From: Sphingobacterium micropteri
GTDB taxonomy: Bacteria; Bacteroidota; Bacteroidia; Sphingobacteriales; Sphingobacteriaceae
Reading direction: 5' to 3'
Assembly: GCF_014692515.1 (NCBI RefSeq)
Contig: NZ_JACOIK010000012.1
Location: 1-64,000 of the forward strand
Length of the DNA: 64,000 bases
Notes under the pieces: generated by a model
The model's input: the letters and a program-made list of their open reading frames with translations, nothing else
What the model was told of the DNA's origin: nothing
The model's database searches: none
Made by a program: the position numbers and the translations under genes
Shown: one piece after another, positions 33,678 through 41,207 of the stretch
How the letters are laid out: each line of letters starts with the position of its first letter
How positions within the stretch are numbered: the first letter of the stretch is position 1

Positions 33678-33844
33678 GTTGATAAATTTAATACGAATGT
33701 AATTATTTTTTAATCAGCAATATACATACCATTGCTACATTTAGCGTATCTTTTTTCTCAAAATAATTTGGAAAAAAGGAAAAAGTGGCGATATTTGCAT
33801 CACCAAAAACAACAAACAATTGTTGTTATCGACATAAAAAGTCC

Positions 33845-33918
33845 GCGCTTGTAGCTTAATTGGATAGAGCACCTGACTACGGATCAGGAGGTTAGGGGTT
33901 CGACTCCCTTCAAGCGCA
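33845..33918 (+). tRNA. tRNA-Arg (anticodon ACG)
   Basis: Acceptor stem GCGCTTG/CAAGCGC, D arm, anticodon stem CCTGA-CTACGGA-TCAGG (anticodon ACG), variable loop AGGTTAG, and T arm GGGTTCGACTCCC. The discriminator base is A. CCA is not encoded. A T-run directly follows as the terminator. ACG (read as ICG after deamination) decodes CGU/CGC/CGA arginine codons. Confidence 0.95.
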
Positions 33919-33966
33919 CTTTTTTTCTCACCTTGATTATCTTTATTTTATATTTCAGAATCGAGT

Positions 33967-34152
33967 TTACGCCGCGTCCTTTGTATTTTTTACAAGACCT
34001 ATTCCGGAGAAGAAAAAGATTAACGCAATAACACCGATAACAGTGAGTGATATATAATCGGTATTTTGGTTAATCAGTTCGTAGCCCGTGTAGATTAATC
34101 CAATAATACCTAAAATAGTTAGTATCGTTCCAAATATCCGTTTTACATTCAT
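33967..34152 (-). CDS. Small two-helix membrane protein
   Basis: A 61-residue protein with two hydrophobic helices (about 5-26 and 34-56) and short charged ends. It resembles small Bacteroidota transmembrane proteins of the DUF6131 kind, but I do not assert that family. It has a solid ATG at 34152 preceded by an AT-rich leader. It lies alone between a tRNA gene and the truncated ABC ATPase gene. Function unknown. Confidence 0.6.
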   Translation of the reverse strand: MNVKRIFGTILTILGIIGLIYTGYELINQNTDYISLTVIGVIALIFFFSGIGLVKNTKDAA

Positions 34153-34419
34153 GGTTTCGTTTTTTGATATTTAAACAATATTTATGCCCGAAAGGTTTTT
34201 ATCGCTAGCTGATAAAACGATGACCCACCGGTAATTTTTTCCAAAAATAGTTGATAGCATCATATACTACCTGCTTCTACTTTAGATCCGATTGGTTTTG
34301 GTATTTTATAGTGGAAAGATATCATTTGAGTTTTTATGTAATAATTCGTCTGTAATTTGACGTTGCAATTCGGGGAAGCTCTCCTTATTCGCAAAGACAC
34401 TAAACTTACCGTTGCTTAA

Positions 34420-34986
34420 TTACGTAATCGAATCACAAGTTTCGGCTAATGAGCCAAAAATATGGGAAGATAGGATCACCGTCCGGTCTTTAGCACGTAA
34501 ACGGTGGATAATATCTGTTAATAGAAGGCTGCTTTGAAAATCCAGCCCATTATAAGGTTCGTCGAGAATATATATATGGTTATTTTGCAATAGTACGCCC
34601 AAAATCCCCAGCTTCTTTTTCATACCAGTCGAATAACTGCTTACGTATTGATCTAATGGTAGGTCAAAAATATTCTGCTCGTTGAGGTTCCGCGGTTTTT
34701 TATTACGAGCTTCCATCAGTAATGCAAGATATTCTTTACCTGTAATTTTAGGAAGAAAAAAGATTTCGGAAGGGAGATAGCCGATGTGGTCTTTGAGTGG
34801 CTGAAGGTCAGCGGTAATATACCCGTCATATTTTTCCATTCCCGCTAGGCAACGGAAAAATGTAGTCTTACCGGCGCCATTAGCGCCCACAATTCCATAA
34901 ACTTTGCCTGGTAAAAAATCGACATGTAAATCTTTTAAAATCTGATATTTACCATAAGATTTATGTAGGTTCCGGATCGTAATCAT
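34420..34986 (-). CDS. ABC transporter ATPase with in-frame stop near the end
   Basis: A 188-residue ATPase: Walker A GANGAGKTT, signature SSYSTGMKKK, Walker B IYILDEPYNGLD, H-loop SSHIFGSL. The frame then ends at TAA after ETCDSIT. The same frame continues without another stop for 37 codons (LSNGKFSVFANKESFPELQ...) to a stop at 34306. A lysine/phenylalanine-rich tail of this kind is what such exporters normally have after ETCDRI. So the gene carries a single nonsense change or is natively short. The core motifs are all present, so activity may survive. It overlaps the permease stop as ATGA. Confidence 0.8.
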   Translation of the reverse strand: MITIRNLHKSYGKYQILKDLHVDFLPGKVYGIVGANGAGKTTFFRCLAGMEKYDGYITADLQPLKDHIGYLPSEIFFLPKITGKEYLALLMEARNKKPRNLNEQNIFDLPLDQYVSSYSTGMKKKLGILGVLLQNNHIYILDEPYNGLDFQSSLLLTDIIHRLRAKDRTVILSSHIFGSLAETCDSIT

Positions 34987-35897
34987 AAATATTGTTTTAG
35001 GTTTTGAATAGCTTTTTTATAATAATAGGGGTAGGCTGCTACTAAAAGTATGGGGATCATGACGATGATCATACATGCAATGGTTTCCGTTATTCCGATA
35101 CGACGTGGATAAGCGGCATATTTCATCAAGATTACGAGTATGAGCAACAATAGTCCACTAACCCAACAAAGAATTCCCCAAAGAAATATAGGCATACCAA
35201 ATAGCAGCAATAATAAGATGAATGGTGCAATTAATATGCTTAACTGGATGCTTCCTGTACGTATTTTATATGTAATAAAACGGGATGCTGACAGGGCGTT
35301 ATTCCATACGATATATTCATCTTCGATAATGTCGTAAGCACCTAAAGCCATTAAAACAGTAATCCCTAATAATACTACTGGAAGATTAATATTGTCAAAA
35401 TATATACTTATACCCGCAAGTGCATAACAGATAACCAATAGCAACCAAAGGCGACGGAATAAAATAATAAACTCAAATGCCGAACTACGAAAGGGGGTTG
35501 GTATATTCCGGGTTTCTATCCTTTTAATGGAAATAATGGTAAATACCATACCCAATAAAAGAAGGAGTATGATTAGCAACCACTCTCTTTCATAAATAGC
35601 TATGGGTATAAAGGGTAGAATACAACCTATATTTTCAGTAGATCTTATTGTCAAGAACCCTTGTCTTGTAAATATATTTTTAAGAAAATCGGTTCTGTCC
35701 CTATTGGCCAGCTTGTACAATAGGGAAATAGATACATACCCGAGTATCCAAGGAGCGTACTGCGGATATTTTATCGCAACGGCAAACAAGGCAATGTATA
35801 ATAACAGGCATAGCAATAGACCGACTATAAAAGGAAACCCAATATCTTCTATTTGACGCCGGAATATAGCATATTGCAGACGAAAGTAGTATTTCAT
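34983..35897 (-). CDS. ABC transporter permease-like membrane protein
   Basis: A 304-residue protein with about eight predicted membrane helices and no enzymatic motif. The gene is upstream of and overlaps the ATPase gene by four bases, so the pair forms an exporter (ABC-2-like). The neighbourhood contains an XRE regulator and a double-glycine peptide locus, so a role in self-protection or export of a small molecule is possible, but this is inference. There is no recognisable substrate signature. Confidence 0.7.
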   Translation of the reverse strand: MKYYFRLQYAIFRRQIEDIGFPFIVGLLLCLLLYIALFAVAIKYPQYAPWILGYVSISLLYKLANRDRTDFLKNIFTRQGFLTIRSTENIGCILPFIPIAIYEREWLLIILLLLLGMVFTIISIKRIETRNIPTPFRSSAFEFIILFRRLWLLLVICYALAGISIYFDNINLPVVLLGITVLMALGAYDIIEDEYIVWNNALSASRFITYKIRTGSIQLSILIAPFILLLLLFGMPIFLWGILCWVSGLLLLILVILMKYAAYPRRIGITETIACMIIVMIPILLVAAYPYYYKKAIQNLKQYL

Positions 35898-35990
35898 TGT
35901 TGCAAGTTATCAAAATCGTTGATTTTATTGTTGTTAGCAAGTAGACAATTTAGAGAGATAACGGCATAATTTAATTTCCGTAATACACCA

Positions 35991-36290
35991 TCATCGGTTT
36001 CGACTATGAAACAATTTACTAAAGAAAATTTTGAGGTATTGCCATGCTAATCCAAATATATTTTCTCCAGTGATGTCCGAAGCTAGGGATGGCGGTAACA
36101 ACTCATAAACACTAAGTCCGAAATAATTAGCAATAGTATACACCTGTTCCACTTTCAGCTTGGTCTCATTACGCTCTATTTTCGAGTAGGCTGCTTGTGA
36201 TATATTGAGTTCAAAAGCCACTGCCTCTTGGGAAATTTTCAATTCCTCACGTTTCCTACGGATATAATCTCCTAAATGCGACGACGCCAT
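35991..36290 (-). CDS. XRE-family HTH regulator
   Basis: A 99-residue protein from the ATG at 36290; the frame can be opened from 36326, but that would add an unconvincing N-terminus. The HTH (about 6-60) reads LGDYIRRKREELKISQEAVA, then SQAAYSKIERNETKL, a classic XRE/HTH_3. The C-terminus is hydrophobic and basic and could be membrane-associated. The gene is divergent from the GG peptide 1 gene, sharing a 165-base region that carries the palindromic operator, so it may regulate the peptide locus. A near-identical 65-bp piece of this gene is found inverted at 45297-45361. Confidence 0.85.
   Translation of the reverse strand: MASSHLGDYIRRKREELKISQEAVAFELNISQAAYSKIERNETKLKVEQVYTIANYFGLSVYELLPPSLASDITGENIFGLAWQYLKIFFSKLFHSRNR
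36187..36251 (-). repeat. Inverted repeat arm within the XRE gene (pairs with 45297-45361)
   Basis: 65 bases inside the XRE coding region match the reverse complement of 45297-45361 at 63 of 65 positions. The two arms bracket the entire GG-peptide secretion locus in opposite orientation. Confidence 0.8.
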
Positions 36291-36386
36291 AAAATAATAT
36301 CTAAAACAAATTATTTCTTTAATCAATACGGTTTTATAACCTAAAGTTATGGGAAATTTCTCTCTTATAACGCTAGGTTTTAAAGT

Positions 36387-36431
36387 ACAACCTCTGGTTG
36401 TGGTATACAGACAAGCTTTCCTTCAATTTTG
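36387..36431 (+). promoter_or_regulatory. Promoter and palindromic operator of GG peptide 1
   Basis: ACAACCTCTGGTTGT (36387-36401) is a perfect palindrome with a 3-base centre. Its right arm contains the -33 TTG (36398-36400). After exactly 23 bases comes CAATTTTG (36424-36431), matching nAnnTTTG. The ATG is at 36456. The same layout recurs at 37296 and 41146. Confidence 0.7.
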
Positions 36432-36455
36432 CTCAAGTTAAAATTAATAAAAAAT

Positions 36456-36593
36456 ATGGAAAGTAAAGTTAAGGAACCAAAATTAGTTGATTTAACAACA
36501 AAGGAGCAGGTAAAAATCGATGGCGGGAGTCAAAGGAAAGATGCTAAACAAAGAGCTTATTGGGAAGCATTATGTCAATTTCTTAGAATCTGA
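36456..36593 (+). CDS. Double-glycine-leader precursor peptide 1
   Basis: A 45-residue peptide, too short for ordinary gene calls. The leader fits the bacteriocin/pheromone type exactly: LTTKEQVKIDGG gives L-12, E-8, I-4, G-2 and G-1. Cleavage after GG would release a basic 21-residue peptide, SQRKDAKQRAYWEALCQFLRI, with one Cys. It has its own promoter with the shared palindrome. A rhomboid gene converges and overlaps its 3' end by 19 bases. The C39-peptidase transporter in the same locus is the expected processing exporter. Role unknown: signal or antimicrobial. Confidence 0.75.
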   Translation: MESKVKEPKLVDLTTKEQVKIDGGSQRKDAKQRAYWEALCQFLRI

Positions 36594-37252
36594 AATTGTC
36601 CAGAAAAAGCGTCGATAAACTCAAATAGCGATTCATTACGAACTAATAAAGCCAATAGTGATCCAATAAGATATCCTATTATATGTAGTGTTCGATTAAT
36701 TCTCAATTGCTTCACGAAGGATAACAACACAATTATGATAGAGACATACAACCAGTATTGGCTTGCATTTTTGATCAACGGTATAAATAAATGATCAATT
36801 TCTTGAAGAGGAAAAAAGAGAAACGAAAAACCGAAGAGCCCAAAAGAAAGTCCAGATGCCCCGACAGAGGTAAAAAGAAAATTCATTCTTTCTTTCCATA
36901 TCTGAGCGATATTTGGAATTGCAATTATCGCTATAGTAAGTATCGGCGTGACGAGGTCTGCATAGAAAAGACCTCGTTCTTGTCTAAGATTTCCATACAC
37001 ATCGTAAAGAAGTCCTTGTACAGCTATACAATTAAACAGCAAATGAAACCAATTACGGTGAACGAATGCGGAGGTAAGTATGGTATGTAAACGTTTACCT
37101 CTGTAAACTTCGTAAGGATGCAACAACAAAGCATGGAAGTAAGGTTTATGATAGAACCCAATAACACTGCTTACGAGCATAATCGGTACGATTATATAGG
37201 AATAAGGTGCTTCTTTAAATGTCGGGAAAATTTCAAAAAAGGACATGCTCAT
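36575..37252 (-). CDS. Rhomboid family intramembrane serine protease
   Basis: A 225-residue membrane protein with about six helices. The catalytic Ser is in GASGLSFGLFGF, the GxSG motif. The histidine dyad partner is in HIIGYLIGSLLAL. The conserved first-loop motif is VHRNWFHLLFN. Rhomboids cut membrane-anchored substrates. The gene lies on the opposite strand between peptide 1 and HlyD, and its 3' end overlaps the 3' end of peptide 1. A role in processing or shedding products of this locus is possible but not shown. Family assignment is good. Confidence 0.85.
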   Translation of the reverse strand: MSMSFFEIFPTFKEAPYSYIIVPIMLVSSVIGFYHKPYFHALLLHPYEVYRGKRLHTILTSAFVHRNWFHLLFNCIAVQGLLYDVYGNLRQERGLFYADLVTPILTIAIIAIPNIAQIWKERMNFLFTSVGASGLSFGLFGFSFLFFPLQEIDHLFIPLIKNASQYWLYVSIIIVLLSFVKQLRINRTLHIIGYLIGSLLALLVRNESLFEFIDAFSGQFQILRN

Positions 37253-37295
37253 CTTTAATTATCAAAGAGAAAGATAATGCAAACTATTTTAAAAT

Positions 37296-37340
37296 ACAAC
37301 TACAGGTTGTGGCGAATATGTATTAACCTGCCGAAATTTG
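37296..37340 (+). promoter_or_regulatory. Promoter and palindromic operator of hlyD
   Basis: ACAACTACAGGTTGT (37296-37310) is the palindrome with one mismatch in an arm; its right arm contains TTG (37307-37309), and GAAATTTG follows after 23 bases (37333-37340). The region around it (AAAATACAAC and TATTAACCT) is shared with the copy at 41146. HlyD begins at 37371. Confidence 0.7.
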
Positions 37341-37370
37341 CATTAACACCATTTAAAATATTAAAGGATT

Positions 37371-38468
37371 ATGAAGAAAACAACAATTATCTATCAATGC
37401 TTGTTGCTTGGGGTTATACTCCTGTTGATTGCGTTGCCTTTGGTAAAAGTACCCATCTCGGTCTCTGCGAGAGGTACAATACGCCCCAACCAAGAGAATA
37501 CAAAAATTATTTCACTAGTTAGTGGGCGTATTGTTATGTCAGCACTGTACGAAAATAATCAACTTGTTCATGCAGGCGACACTTTGCTGATCGTCACGTC
37601 AGAAGCACTGTACAGCAAAAAAGACCACCAACAGCGTCTACGTAGTGATTATGAAGCCCAACTTCGTGATTTGGATTACCTTATTAATCAGAACCCCACA
37701 AATGTACAAACCGGTCTTTATCGGATGGAATGGTCTGCTCTGCAACGGAAGATTGCCGAAGTGCAGACGCAGATTACATTAGCTAAAAAAGAACTTGACC
37801 GTAACAGTATATTATATAAGGACGGCATCATCTCCTTGGCTGAGTACGAAAAAAGTGTATACCAGCATGAGCAATTAGAGGTGCAACGAAATGCATTAAA
37901 AGAACAGCAATTTGCTGTTTGGCAAAGCAAAAAACGGGAATTGGAGCAACAACTCATCTCGTTAACGTCTGATGTAGCAGCAATAGAAATTGAAGAGGAT
38001 AATTACATCGTAAAAGCACCGATAACAGGACGCGTGACGAACATACAAGGTTTTCAAGCCGGCAATTATTTAATTCAGGGACAACATCTGGCAGATATTT
38101 CGATTGAAGAATCGCTGGTTGCGGAATGCTTAGTCCCGACTTCCGCAATTGGTTTTATCCATTCGGGACAATCGGTAAAATTTCAGATCGATACTTATCA
38201 TTATAACCAATGGGGGATGCTGGAAGGTAAGGTACATGACATTAACAATAACCTATTGGCGAATGAACAGACCGGTGAGTCTTTTTTTATCGTACGCTGC
38301 CAATTAGATCAGAAATATTTGTCACTGAAAAATGGGTATCAAGCAGAGGTGGGTAAAGGAAATACCTATACAGCACGGTTTTACCTCACCGACAGAACGC
38401 TATGGCAATTGCTGTTTGACCGAGTAGACGATTGGTTTAACCCTAATCTGAGGGATCAACGTGGATAA
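37371..38468 (+). CDS. HlyD-family membrane fusion protein of a type I secretion system
   Basis: A 365-residue periplasmic adaptor: one N-terminal membrane helix (about 4-24), a lipoyl half (RGTIRPNQENTKIISLVSGRI), a long coiled-coil hairpin (about 75-205), the second lipoyl half (YIVKAPITGRVTNIQ) and a beta-barrel C-terminus. It bridges the inner-membrane transporter and outer-membrane TolC. It carries its own operator-promoter. The HTH gene follows after 30 bases, so they are probably co-transcribed. It is 2.7 kb upstream of the C39-ABC transporter gene; the three exporter parts are split by peptide 2 and accessory genes. Confidence 0.9.
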   Translation: MKKTTIIYQCLLLGVILLLIALPLVKVPISVSARGTIRPNQENTKIISLVSGRIVMSALYENNQLVHAGDTLLIVTSEALYSKKDHQQRLRSDYEAQLRDLDYLINQNPTNVQTGLYRMEWSALQRKIAEVQTQITLAKKELDRNSILYKDGIISLAEYEKSVYQHEQLEVQRNALKEQQFAVWQSKKRELEQQLISLTSDVAAIEIEEDNYIVKAPITGRVTNIQGFQAGNYLIQGQHLADISIEESLVAECLVPTSAIGFIHSGQSVKFQIDTYHYNQWGMLEGKVHDINNNLLANEQTGESFFIVRCQLDQKYLSLKNGYQAEVGKGNTYTARFYLTDRTLWQLLFDRVDDWFNPNLRDQRG

Positions 38469-38498
38469 TGAAGACAAGGACAAAACGAGGAAATAAAT

Positions 38499-38813
38499 AT
38501 GACTGTTTTCAAATACATAGATCGAATTAATTTGCTGGATAAGCTTATTCGGCAACGAAGGACGGGGACACCTTTGGAATTAGCTAAACGGTTAGGGATT
38601 TCGGTATCACGGTTGTATGTGATACTTGACGACCTAAAAGACCGAGGAGCACCGATTGGTTATTCCAGACAATCGTTGACATATTATTATGAATATGAAT
38701 TTTCTATTTCTATCTCGGTGAAAATAGAAATACTGGATGATAGCAAGCTTCGTCATATTTCTGCCGGACAGAGACATTTTTCAAATATTTTATTTACTAC
38801 TTTTTTTGTGTAG
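38499..38813 (+). CDS. Small HTH protein
   Basis: A 104-residue protein whose first 60 residues form an HTH_11-like winged helix (LLDKLIRQRRTGTPLELAKRLGISVSRLYVILDDLKDRG, then IGYSRQSLTYYY). The C-terminal tail is short and has no ligand-binding domain. Such orphan HTH proteins often sit in Bacteroidota peptide/secretion loci. It lies between hlyD and the peptide 2 gene. It may regulate the peptide genes. Targets unknown. Confidence 0.7.
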   Translation: MTVFKYIDRINLLDKLIRQRRTGTPLELAKRLGISVSRLYVILDDLKDRGAPIGYSRQSLTYYYEYEFSISISVKIEILDDSKLRHISAGQRHFSNILFTTFFV

Positions 38814-38908
38814 TGAGCGAAGGTAATTTAGTAATGTTGATCAACGAAAGCAGGTTTCCGAAAAGGCTTGGTAATAGAGTAGGAACTAATTTTATTATTT
38901 AACAAAAA

Positions 38909-39046
38909 ATGAATAATTTAGATTTCAAGAAAATTGGCGTTCAAGAGTTGAATACTAAAGAGATGAATGAGATTGAAGGTGGTGCATTGATTCGAATCAA
39001 TGGTTTGTTTACTTGGCTTTATGAAGCAATAAAAAGTATTTTCTAA
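38909..39046 (+). CDS. Double-glycine-leader precursor peptide 2
   Basis: A 45-residue peptide. The leader LNTKEMNEIEGG again gives L-12, E-8, M-7, I-4, G-2 and G-1. Cleavage releases a 20-residue hydrophobic, amphipathic peptide, ALIRINGLFTWLYEAIKSIF, with no Cys. It is followed by a strong hairpin (39058-39081). No copy of the shared palindrome lies right before it, so its expression may differ from peptide 1. The nearest upstream features are the HTH gene and a GTTGATCAAC palindrome (38836-38845). An exporter of the C39 type is present 2.2 kb downstream. Confidence 0.8.
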   Translation: MNNLDFKKIGVQELNTKEMNEIEGGALIRINGLFTWLYEAIKSIF

Positions 39047-39057
39047 TGGTCACCGCG

Positions 39058-39081
39058 AAATGGTGGGAAATCCCACCATTT
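39058..39081 (+). terminator. Terminator after GG peptide 2
   Basis: AAATGGTGGGA (39058-39068) is the reverse complement of TCCCACCATTT (39071-39081), giving an 11-bp stem with a tiny loop. It lies 11 bases after the stop codon. The trailing sequence is only modestly T-rich, so partial read-through to the secreted-protein gene is possible. Confidence 0.65.
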
Positions 39082-39106
39082 CCATTTATTATTGCAATCG
39101 AAAATA

Positions 39107-40213
39107 ATGAACATCAAATTTATCATGATATCAATCTGTTTGCTAGCATCTATATGGAGCAGAGCACAAATTTGTTTTGTCGATTCGGAAAGTAAATTGC
39201 CTATTCCCGCACTAAACATCTATCATGAAACGGGAACGCTGATCGGGTTTACAGATAAAAACGGCAACCTGCAATTCCTTGAAGGAGTCGATAAAAATAG
39301 TATATCATCGGTAAAGATTACCGCGCAACATATCTCTTATACGACGAAAGATATCACGTTGTCAACGTTGGATAAACAGCAAGTGTACAAAATGACACCG
39401 AGAGCGACTGTCATTGAAGACATCGTTGTAAATGCGAAATCTAAGGAAATTATTGTGCTGAAAGGATATTATCGTTCATTGGAAACCTTCAACTTGCAAC
39501 ATAAATATTTTTCTGATGGCATAGTTGAATTTTATATTCCTTTAGTAAAAGGAAAACCTAAATATAAACTGATTGATTATCGTATTTTTCTAGACTCTGC
39601 TGTCGTCGTCGATTATGATTCTAAAATGGGGCCTTTCTTCCAGATCCCTAGGATTACGGAAATGGACAATGAAACTCTTTCAAATCGACTGGTCGAATTG
39701 ACTCAAGAAAACAACGGTACGAATCGAGTGCACTTAAAAAAGGACGGAAAGGAAGTTGGATATCTTACAAAATCGACTGATGGAGGTAACTTACAATTTT
39801 ATATAGACAAGGTACTACCCGATACCGTTGTGAAAGAAAAACTCTTTAGAATAGAGGCTCGTACCTTACAAAAGGTGCACATAGAAAATTATGCGTCAAC
39901 AATGGTAGATCATATAACACCTTTTGATCTGACCTCTATCTATCAAAATATAGTCGCAACGATTAAGCGTAAGTCTGAGTACGGTCATTTACCTTATGAA
40001 GCTCTCAATGAATTTTATGTATTAGAACGTCGATATATTAGTTCGAAAGAATATAAATCCATTGAGAAGAACCTGACTAAAAGTATTTATAAAACGCCGA
40101 ATAAAAGTAGTTATTCGACACGCTATTGGGAATACTTAGGAATGTCTGATATACCGGCTATACCTACGGGTTTAAAGGTTAGTCTAGGTGATTCCATGCG
40201 ATTAGTTGAGTAA
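39107..40213 (+). CDS. Secreted protein with a carboxypeptidase-like regulatory domain
   Basis: A 368-residue protein from the ATG at 39107, which starts a clear signal peptide (MNIKFIMISICLLASIWSRAQ). The first 100 residues after it form a CarboxypepD_reg-like beta-sandwich (ICFVDSESKLPIPALNIYHETGTLIGFTDKNGNLQF ... ISYTTKDITL), and IEDIVVNAKSKE follows. The rest has no recognised domain. It is probably periplasmic or at the outer membrane. It lies within the peptide locus. Its role, if any, in peptide recognition or export is unknown. Confidence 0.65.
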   Translation: MNIKFIMISICLLASIWSRAQICFVDSESKLPIPALNIYHETGTLIGFTDKNGNLQFLEGVDKNSISSVKITAQHISYTTKDITLSTLDKQQVYKMTPRATVIEDIVVNAKSKEIIVLKGYYRSLETFNLQHKYFSDGIVEFYIPLVKGKPKYKLIDYRIFLDSAVVVDYDSKMGPFFQIPRITEMDNETLSNRLVELTQENNGTNRVHLKKDGKEVGYLTKSTDGGNLQFYIDKVLPDTVVKEKLFRIEARTLQKVHIENYASTMVDHITPFDLTSIYQNIVATIKRKSEYGHLPYEALNEFYVLERRYISSKEYKSIEKNLTKSIYKTPNKSSYSTRYWEYLGMSDIPAIPTGLKVSLGDSMRLVE

Positions 40214-40245
40214 ATAGTTCCAAATCATCCCAGTAAAGAGTCACT

Positions 40246-40353
40246 ATGGTCATTTTACATATTGTTTATGCTATAATTACACTCATTAACGTGGTGCAGG
40301 TTTTTATACTGATTAAAAAGAAATGGCAGAAAAGAAAAATACAAAAAGCTTAG
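40246..40353 (+). CDS. Tiny membrane peptide (35 aa)
   Basis: A 35-residue frame with one hydrophobic helix (about 2-23) and a basic tail (KKKWQKRKIQK). It overlaps the start of the next small gene by 31 bases, which suggests coupling. There is no homology that I recognise. Small size and helix are compatible with an immunity or holin-like peptide, but a chance frame cannot be excluded. Confidence 0.4.
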   Translation: MVILHIVYAIITLINVVQVFILIKKKWQKRKIQKA

Positions 40354-40463
40354 TGTATATTGTTTTACTAGTGTTGGTTTTGATCCTTCTAGCCTACTAT
40401 TTTGGTTGCCTGATAGGGAAAAAAGCCGCTGAGCGACACAACCTTATGGAAATTATTGAATAG
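40323..40463 (+). CDS. Small single-helix membrane protein (46 aa)
   Basis: A 46-residue protein, basic at the N-terminus (AEKKNTKS) with one membrane helix (about 10-31, containing GC) and a charged C-terminus. It sits 29 bases ahead of the DUF3267 gene on the same strand. It may be an immunity protein or an accessory of the secretion system; this is inference from position and size. Coding support is moderate because the frame is short. Confidence 0.5.
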   Translation: MAEKKNTKSLVYIVLLVLVLILLAYYFGCLIGKKAAERHNLMEIIE

Positions 40464-40492
40464 TTTTTACTGTCTCATATTAAAAAATATTA

Positions 40493-41077
40493 ATGAACCA
40501 AGTTACATTAAAAAATTACACTAAAGAAGCTCGCTTAATAAATCTCTACAAGGCTAATGCTTTCTCTCTCCTTTTTTTTATTCCTGTTATTCTAATATAC
40601 GGTGTTCCCTTTTATCTTATATGGGGAAGACAAGACTATATTGAAATTATGAGAGGCTATTTTGATGGGAATTCTGTACATCTTGCTATTGCAATCTTGC
40701 TCGTTACCGTTCTGGGTATCGTCCTACACGAACTCATCCATGGTATTACATGGGCAATCTTTGCCAAGAGAGGCTTTAAATCTATTAAATTTGGGATTAT
40801 CCTAAAGATGATCACTCCTTATTGCCACTGCAAAGAGCCGCTGACAACAAAACAATATATTACAGGCGCAATTACACCATCTATTATCCTCGGTTTCATA
40901 CCAGCTTTAGCATCCCTTGTGATGGGTAGCTTTCCTTTGCTGATATTCGCTATATTTTTCACTGTTGGCGCAGCGGGGGATTTCATGATTATCAGATTGA
41001 TGTTGAAAGAAGATCAAAACAGTCTCGTCTTAGACCACCCATCTGAAGCCGGATATTATGTTTTTGTTAAGAATTGA
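40493..41077 (+). CDS. DUF3267 putative zinc metalloprotease
   Basis: A 194-residue membrane protein with about four to five helices. The zinc motif HELIH lies at about residues 83-87 (VLHELIHGITW), the HExxH type of DUF3267 putative zincins. Late segments are TFGIILKMITPYCHCKEPL-like and a C-terminal GYYVFV. Such proteins are often found next to bacteriocin or peptide export genes, where they may act in maturation or in immunity. Substrate unknown. It is followed by the operator-promoter of the transporter gene. Confidence 0.75.
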   Translation: MNQVTLKNYTKEARLINLYKANAFSLLFFIPVILIYGVPFYLIWGRQDYIEIMRGYFDGNSVHLAIAILLVTVLGIVLHELIHGITWAIFAKRGFKSIKFGIILKMITPYCHCKEPLTTKQYITGAITPSIILGFIPALASLVMGSFPLLIFAIFFTVGAAGDFMIIRLMLKEDQNSLVLDHPSEAGYYVFVKN

Positions 41078-41145
41078 CAAATCCTTATCTGCAATATCCA
41101 AAATAAACCTGCTTTGGTCACTTTCCAAATTAAATATTTTAAAAT

Positions 41146-41190
41146 ACAACTGGAGGTTGTGGTAGATATATATTAACCTCCCGAGATTTG
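41146..41190 (+). promoter_or_regulatory. Promoter and palindromic operator of the C39-ABC transporter
   Basis: ACAACTGGAGGTTGT (41146-41160) is the palindrome with one arm mismatch. TTG lies at 41157-41159 and GAGATTTG at 41183-41190, again after 23 bases. The start codon is at 41208. The flanking AAAATACAAC and TATTAACCT match the hlyD copy. Confidence 0.7.
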
Positions 41191-41207
41191 TACTGTTAAC
41201 TCTCGAC

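Noticed and set aside
38834..38902. A 22-codon frame just before GG peptide 2
   Set aside because: It has no GG leader and no start context. It is probably leader RNA of the peptide 2 transcript.
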